Source: CAYNYM01 sp964644375 (GTDB taxonomy: Bacteria; Desulfobacterota; DSM-4660; Desulfatiglandales; HGW-15). Taken from it: DNA of 8,473 nt. The translations under genes and the position numbers were made by a program. The notes beneath the pieces were generated by a model. That model worked only from the letters and a program-made list of their open reading frames with translations, was not told the DNA's origin and did not search any database. Below are positions 5,729-8,473 of the stretch, piece after piece. The DNA lies in assembly GCA_964644375.1 (NCBI GenBank), contig CAZXWJ010000189.1:1-8473 (forward strand). Reading direction: 5' to 3'. How positions within the stretch are numbered: the stretch's first letter is position 1; every line of letters starts with the position of its first letter.

Positions 5729-7570
5729 ATGAACCAAAAAAACGACATACTGTTCATTAACCGTGATGCGGATTTTCTGAAGGGCATGGGAAAGTCCCTC
5801 CGTCAATCAGGCTATTCCGTCCATACGGCAATGGATATGCGCGGGGCGCTGTCGGCGCTCACTTCAAACTCCGTGGGTCTGATCGTCTGCGATAATGCCT
5901 TGCGGGATATCAGCGGATATGATTTCTTTCGTTTTTTGAAAAGCGACCCGCTGAGGGAAAGGGTTCCCTTCGTTTTTCTTGTGCCGCTGAACGACCAGGG
6001 AAGGGCGATCAAGGCTTTCAAATTGGGTGCCGCTGACTTTATTGTATACCCTCTGGAGACGGCAATATTTCTCTCACGCATCAAAGAGATTTTTCCCGCA
6101 AACGGGTTCGAGAATCGAAAATCGACGCAACAGGTGCCCGTCAAGACATCCGCTTTGCCCTCGGACGCAAATGCGGTTGCTTCGAATCCCAAAAAGATGC
6201 GAAAAAGCAAGAGGGCCTTTCCACTTCCACCCATACAAGTCGAGGTCTCCCGCGACGGCCTTCTCTGGATGCCGGGCAAGATAAAAAACATCAGCCGCAA
6301 GGGCATGTTCATGGAGACTGCTCTTTTAGGGAAGCCCGGCGTTGAGTTATCCGTCAGATTCTCATTGCCGACAGGCGAAATTGTCGTCAAAGGCCGCATT
6401 CAACATATTGCCTTTGAGAACTGCGATCCTTCCGCAGGCATCGGTATAGAGATAAAGCCCTCCCAGCGATGGAAGGAAATTTTAAAATTTCTCTCCACGC
6501 TCATTCAAAGGAAAGATCCCGAACCCATCTCAAATAAAGGCGATGCCCCCCTGCTCCCAATCCAAAACCTCAAACAAACGATCATCTTAACGGGGGGCAA
6601 GGGACCTCCCTCAGCGGAAGTCCACCCGGTGCGACCTCTTCAAAAAAACAAAGGGGCGTCTTATGATCTGCGGTTTTATCATAGCTTGATCGGAAAACAG
6701 CTCGATAATTACAGGACCGTCTCTTTTATCGGGGCAGGCGCCATGGGTGGGGTCTTCAAGGGATGGGATATGGCCCTGGAACGAACCGTTGCCCTCAAGG
6801 TCATCTCTTACAAGCTGTCGGCTCAGGAGATATTTCGGGAAATGTTTATCAAAGAAGCCCGATTTGTATCCAGACTGGATCACCCAAACATCGCCCATAT
6901 GTATTACACCGGGGATGTGAACCAGATCCTATATTTCGCCATGGAGTTTATTGACGGTGTGACATTGGCTGACCTGATCAAGAAAGGCGGGAATCTAAAC
7001 ACCCTCAAAGGCCTCAATTATTTCATCGAGGTTTGCGAAGCCCTTGATTTCGTGAGCCAACAGAATATCATCCATCGGGACATAAAGCCGACAAATATCA
7101 TGATCAACGCCCAGGGGGTCACCAAGATCGTGGATTTCGGTGTGGCAAAGGTCATTGATGTTAGGGCAAAAGAAAAGAAAAGGGAAGGCATTGTCGGATC
7201 CCCCCTCTACATCTCTCCGGATTCCGTCCTGGGAAGACCCTTGGACCACAGAAGCGACATTTACTCTCTGGGGGCCTCCTTTTACCATGCGTTTACCGGC
7301 TTTCCGCCCTATGACGGCGTGACCCCCGACGCGGTATTTCAGAAACATGTTCGGGAGAAATTAACTCCCCTGAGAAAGAGGAATCCGAAGATTTCAAATG
7401 CCTTGGGGAATATCGTCGCAAAGATGATGGCAAAAAAACCGGAGCGCAGATACCAGGATTACCAGGGCATTATTAAAGATCTCAAGACCCTGAGATCCAA
7501 GGCCCTTAAATTCCAGAAACTGAAGAATGCTACTTTGATTTTTAAAGCACAGACTTTTCAGCGAAAATAA
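5729..7570 (+). CDS. Receiver-PilZ-Ser/Thr protein kinase fusion protein
   Basis: This is a 613-residue soluble protein with three modules. Residues 4-122 form a receiver that keeps Asp55 but has Asn11-Arg12 for the acidic pair, Val85 for Thr/Ser and Tyr107 for Lys. After a linker, residues about 157-255 form a PilZ domain with Arg158-xxx-Arg162 and Asn187-x-Ser189-xx-Gly192, the two c-di-GMP-binding motifs. A second linker leads to a Hanks-type kinase (about 328-595): GAGAMG (335-340), Lys357, Glu376, HRDIKPTN with Asp451, DFG at 469-471, and SPD (496-498) in place of APE. No membrane segment or extracellular sensor domain is seen, unlike PknB-type kinases. ATG 5729 is chosen because beta1 follows within six residues; a GTG at 5669 would add 20 residues, and neither start has a good RBS. 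It follows the CheX gene by 78 bases. Kinase activity controlled by c-di-GMP is inferred from the architecture. Its substrate is unknown. Confidence 0.9.
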   Translation: MNQKNDILFINRDADFLKGMGKSLRQSGYSVHTAMDMRGALSALTSNSVGLIVCDNALRDISGYDFFRFLKSDPLRERVPFVFLVPLNDQGRAIKAFKLGAADFIVYPLETAIFLSRIKEIFPANGFENRKSTQQVPVKTSALPSDANAVASNPKKMRKSKRAFPLPPIQVEVSRDGLLWMPGKIKNISRKGMFMETALLGKPGVELSVRFSLPTGEIVVKGRIQHIAFENCDPSAGIGIEIKPSQRWKEILKFLSTLIQRKDPEPISNKGDAPLLPIQNLKQTIILTGGKGPPSAEVHPVRPLQKNKGASYDLRFYHSLIGKQLDNYRTVSFIGAGAMGGVFKGWDMALERTVALKVISYKLSAQEIFREMFIKEARFVSRLDHPNIAHMYYTGDVNQILYFAMEFIDGVTLADLIKKGGNLNTLKGLNYFIEVCEALDFVSQQNIIHRDIKPTNIMINAQGVTKIVDFGVAKVIDVRAKEKKREGIVGSPLYISPDSVLGRPLDHRSDIYSLGASFYHAFTGFPPYDGVTPDAVFQKHVREKLTPLRKRNPKISNALGNIVAKMMAKKPERRYQDYQGIIKDLKTLRSKALKFQKLKNATLIFKAQTFQRK

Positions 7571-7627
7571 AGCCCACCCAAACTGAAAACCCCGCATCAA
7601 AAGGGGGAATCGTGAGAAGAGCGAAGA

Positions 7628-8473
7628 TCAGGCGATATCCCGGAATTTCGGATAGATAAAGAAGAAGATCACGGTAAAAAGGCAGAGGAGCAGACCGGCG
7701 ATTCCCAGAGAGTCAGCCGTTCCGATATGCTCTGCAATCGCCCCAAAAGGAACGGCGCTCAGGGGCATGACGCCAAAGGTCATCATGGCCATGCTGGCGA
7801 TGCGCCCGCGCATTGCGGCAGATGAATAGTACTGCATAAGGGTCATATTGAGGGACATAAAGACGGCACTCAACAGGCCGACCAGGAATATGGCTGGAAG
7901 GGCCGTCGCATAGGAGAGGCAACGGGAGAAGAAAACCAGCGCCAGTCCCCAGGCAAGGCTGTTGACCATAAGAATGACGCCCCGCCTTTTCAAGCGACTC
8001 ATGGAGGCGAGGATCAAGGCGCCGACCAGAGACCCCATGCCCATCTGCATCAACAACATTCCCAGGCCGTCTGATTGAACATTCAGGGTCTCCCTTGCCC
8101 ATGCCGGCAGCAAGGCGATATAGGGGAATCCGAAGAGGGCTGGCACAAAACTCATAATCACCAGCCCGAGAAGGGTGGGTTGGCCTTTCGCGTATTTGAA
8201 TCCCTGGAGGATATCGGCGGCAACTCCCTTTCCGGAATAGCCGGGGGCTTTTTTCCCGGCCCGAATCATGGCCGTAGAAAGGACGGAAAAGGCATAGACG
8301 AAGGCGATCAGATAGAAGACACCGGCGGTGTCGATAAAGATGATCAGCAATCCTGCCAGGGCCGGTCCGATGATTCGAGTCAGGTTCATGCCTGCGCTGT
8401 TGAGAGAGATGGCGTTCATCAGGTCTCTTTCCGGTACGATATCGGATACGATCGATTGTCGGCTGGGCATATT
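7628..8473 (-). CDS. MFS transporter, C-terminal part (N-terminus beyond window)
   Basis: This is an inner-membrane secondary transporter of the major facilitator superfamily, most like the drug/siderophore exporter group (EntS or MFS_3-like). The reading frame is open through the window edge, and the first visible ATG (8470) is internal. The conserved segment SIVSDIVPERDLMNAISLN followed by GPALAGLL is typical of the middle of these exporters, after TM4. About seven further hydrophobic segments follow, ending in FFFIYP and a short polar tail. About 281 of the expected 400-420 residues are visible, so about 130, with the first TM helices and the MFS loop motif A, are missing. The substrate cannot be inferred. 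The gene is convergent with the kinase gene, with 57 bases between stop codons, and is unlikely to be part of the signalling cassette. Confidence 0.88.
   Translation of the reverse strand, partial: NMPSRQSIVSDIVPERDLMNAISLNSAGMNLTRIIGPALAGLLIIFIDTAGVFYLIAFVYAFSVLSTAMIRAGKKAPGYSGKGVAADILQGFKYAKGQPTLLGLVIMSFVPALFGFPYIALLPAWARETLNVQSDGLGMLLMQMGMGSLVGALILASMSRLKRRGVILMVNSLAWGLALVFFSRCLSYATALPAIFLVGLLSAVFMSLNMTLMQYYSSAAMRGRIASMAMMTFGVMPLSAVPFGAIAEHIGTADSLGIAGLLLCLFTVIFFFIYPKFRDIA

Noticed and set aside
5647..5760. Short ORF starting at an ATGA overlap with the CheX stop codon
   Set aside because: It gives only a 37-residue basic peptide without a recognisable motif, and it runs out of frame into the receiver-PilZ-kinase gene. 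The overlap is a common chance pattern.
7590..7607. CCCC...GGGG hairpin between the kinase and MFS stop codons as a terminator
   Set aside because: The stem is only 4 bp with a 9-10 base loop. On the - strand it is followed by just TTTT and on the + strand by no T-run. It is too weak to call.

Overview
The window looks like chromosomal DNA from a Gram-negative bacterium, most likely a deltaproteobacterium (Desulfobacterota or relatives). This is inferred from an AsmA-type envelope protein, a one-chain ADP-forming acyl-CoA synthetase, a CheX-type phosphatase, and a Hanks-type Ser/Thr kinase fused to two-component parts. No 16S gene or other taxonomic marker is present. The sequence is moderately GC-rich, and no gene clearly differs from the rest in composition. 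No tRNA, rRNA, insertion sequence or CRISPR array is visible.

Layout: (1) 1-1898, + strand: an acyl-CoA synthetase (ADP-forming) whose N-terminus lies outside the window. (2) 1989-4109, - strand: an AsmA-family inner-membrane-anchored protein, convergent with gene 1. (3) 4110-4359: a divergent intergenic region of about 250 bp that probably carries promoters for both directions, plus a doubtful 56-codon ORF. (4) 4360-7570, + strand: three closely spaced signalling genes. They are a canonical CheY-like single-domain response regulator, a degenerate-receiver/CheX phosphatase-like protein, and a 613-residue protein joining a degenerate receiver, a PilZ (c-di-GMP-binding) domain and a complete Ser/Thr protein kinase. 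(5) 7628-8473, - strand: the C-terminal two thirds of an MFS transporter, convergent with the signalling genes and cut by the window edge.

The signalling cassette is the part worth attention. Its three genes carry three receiver domains in different states: one intact; one with the phosphoacceptor Asp replaced by Glu; and one that keeps the Asp but has lost the acidic pair, the Thr/Ser and the Lys needed for phosphotransfer. The CheX domain keeps the Glu and Asn of the CheY-P phosphatase motif. The PilZ domain keeps both c-di-GMP-binding motifs, and the kinase keeps all main catalytic residues. A reasonable but untested model is that CheY-P (from a histidine kinase not in the window) is reset by the CheX protein, while the third protein turns c-di-GMP level, and perhaps receiver contacts, into Ser/Thr phosphorylation. 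No substrate or sensor kinase is encoded here, so the output is unknown. The flanking metabolic, envelope and transport genes show no evident functional link to the cassette.
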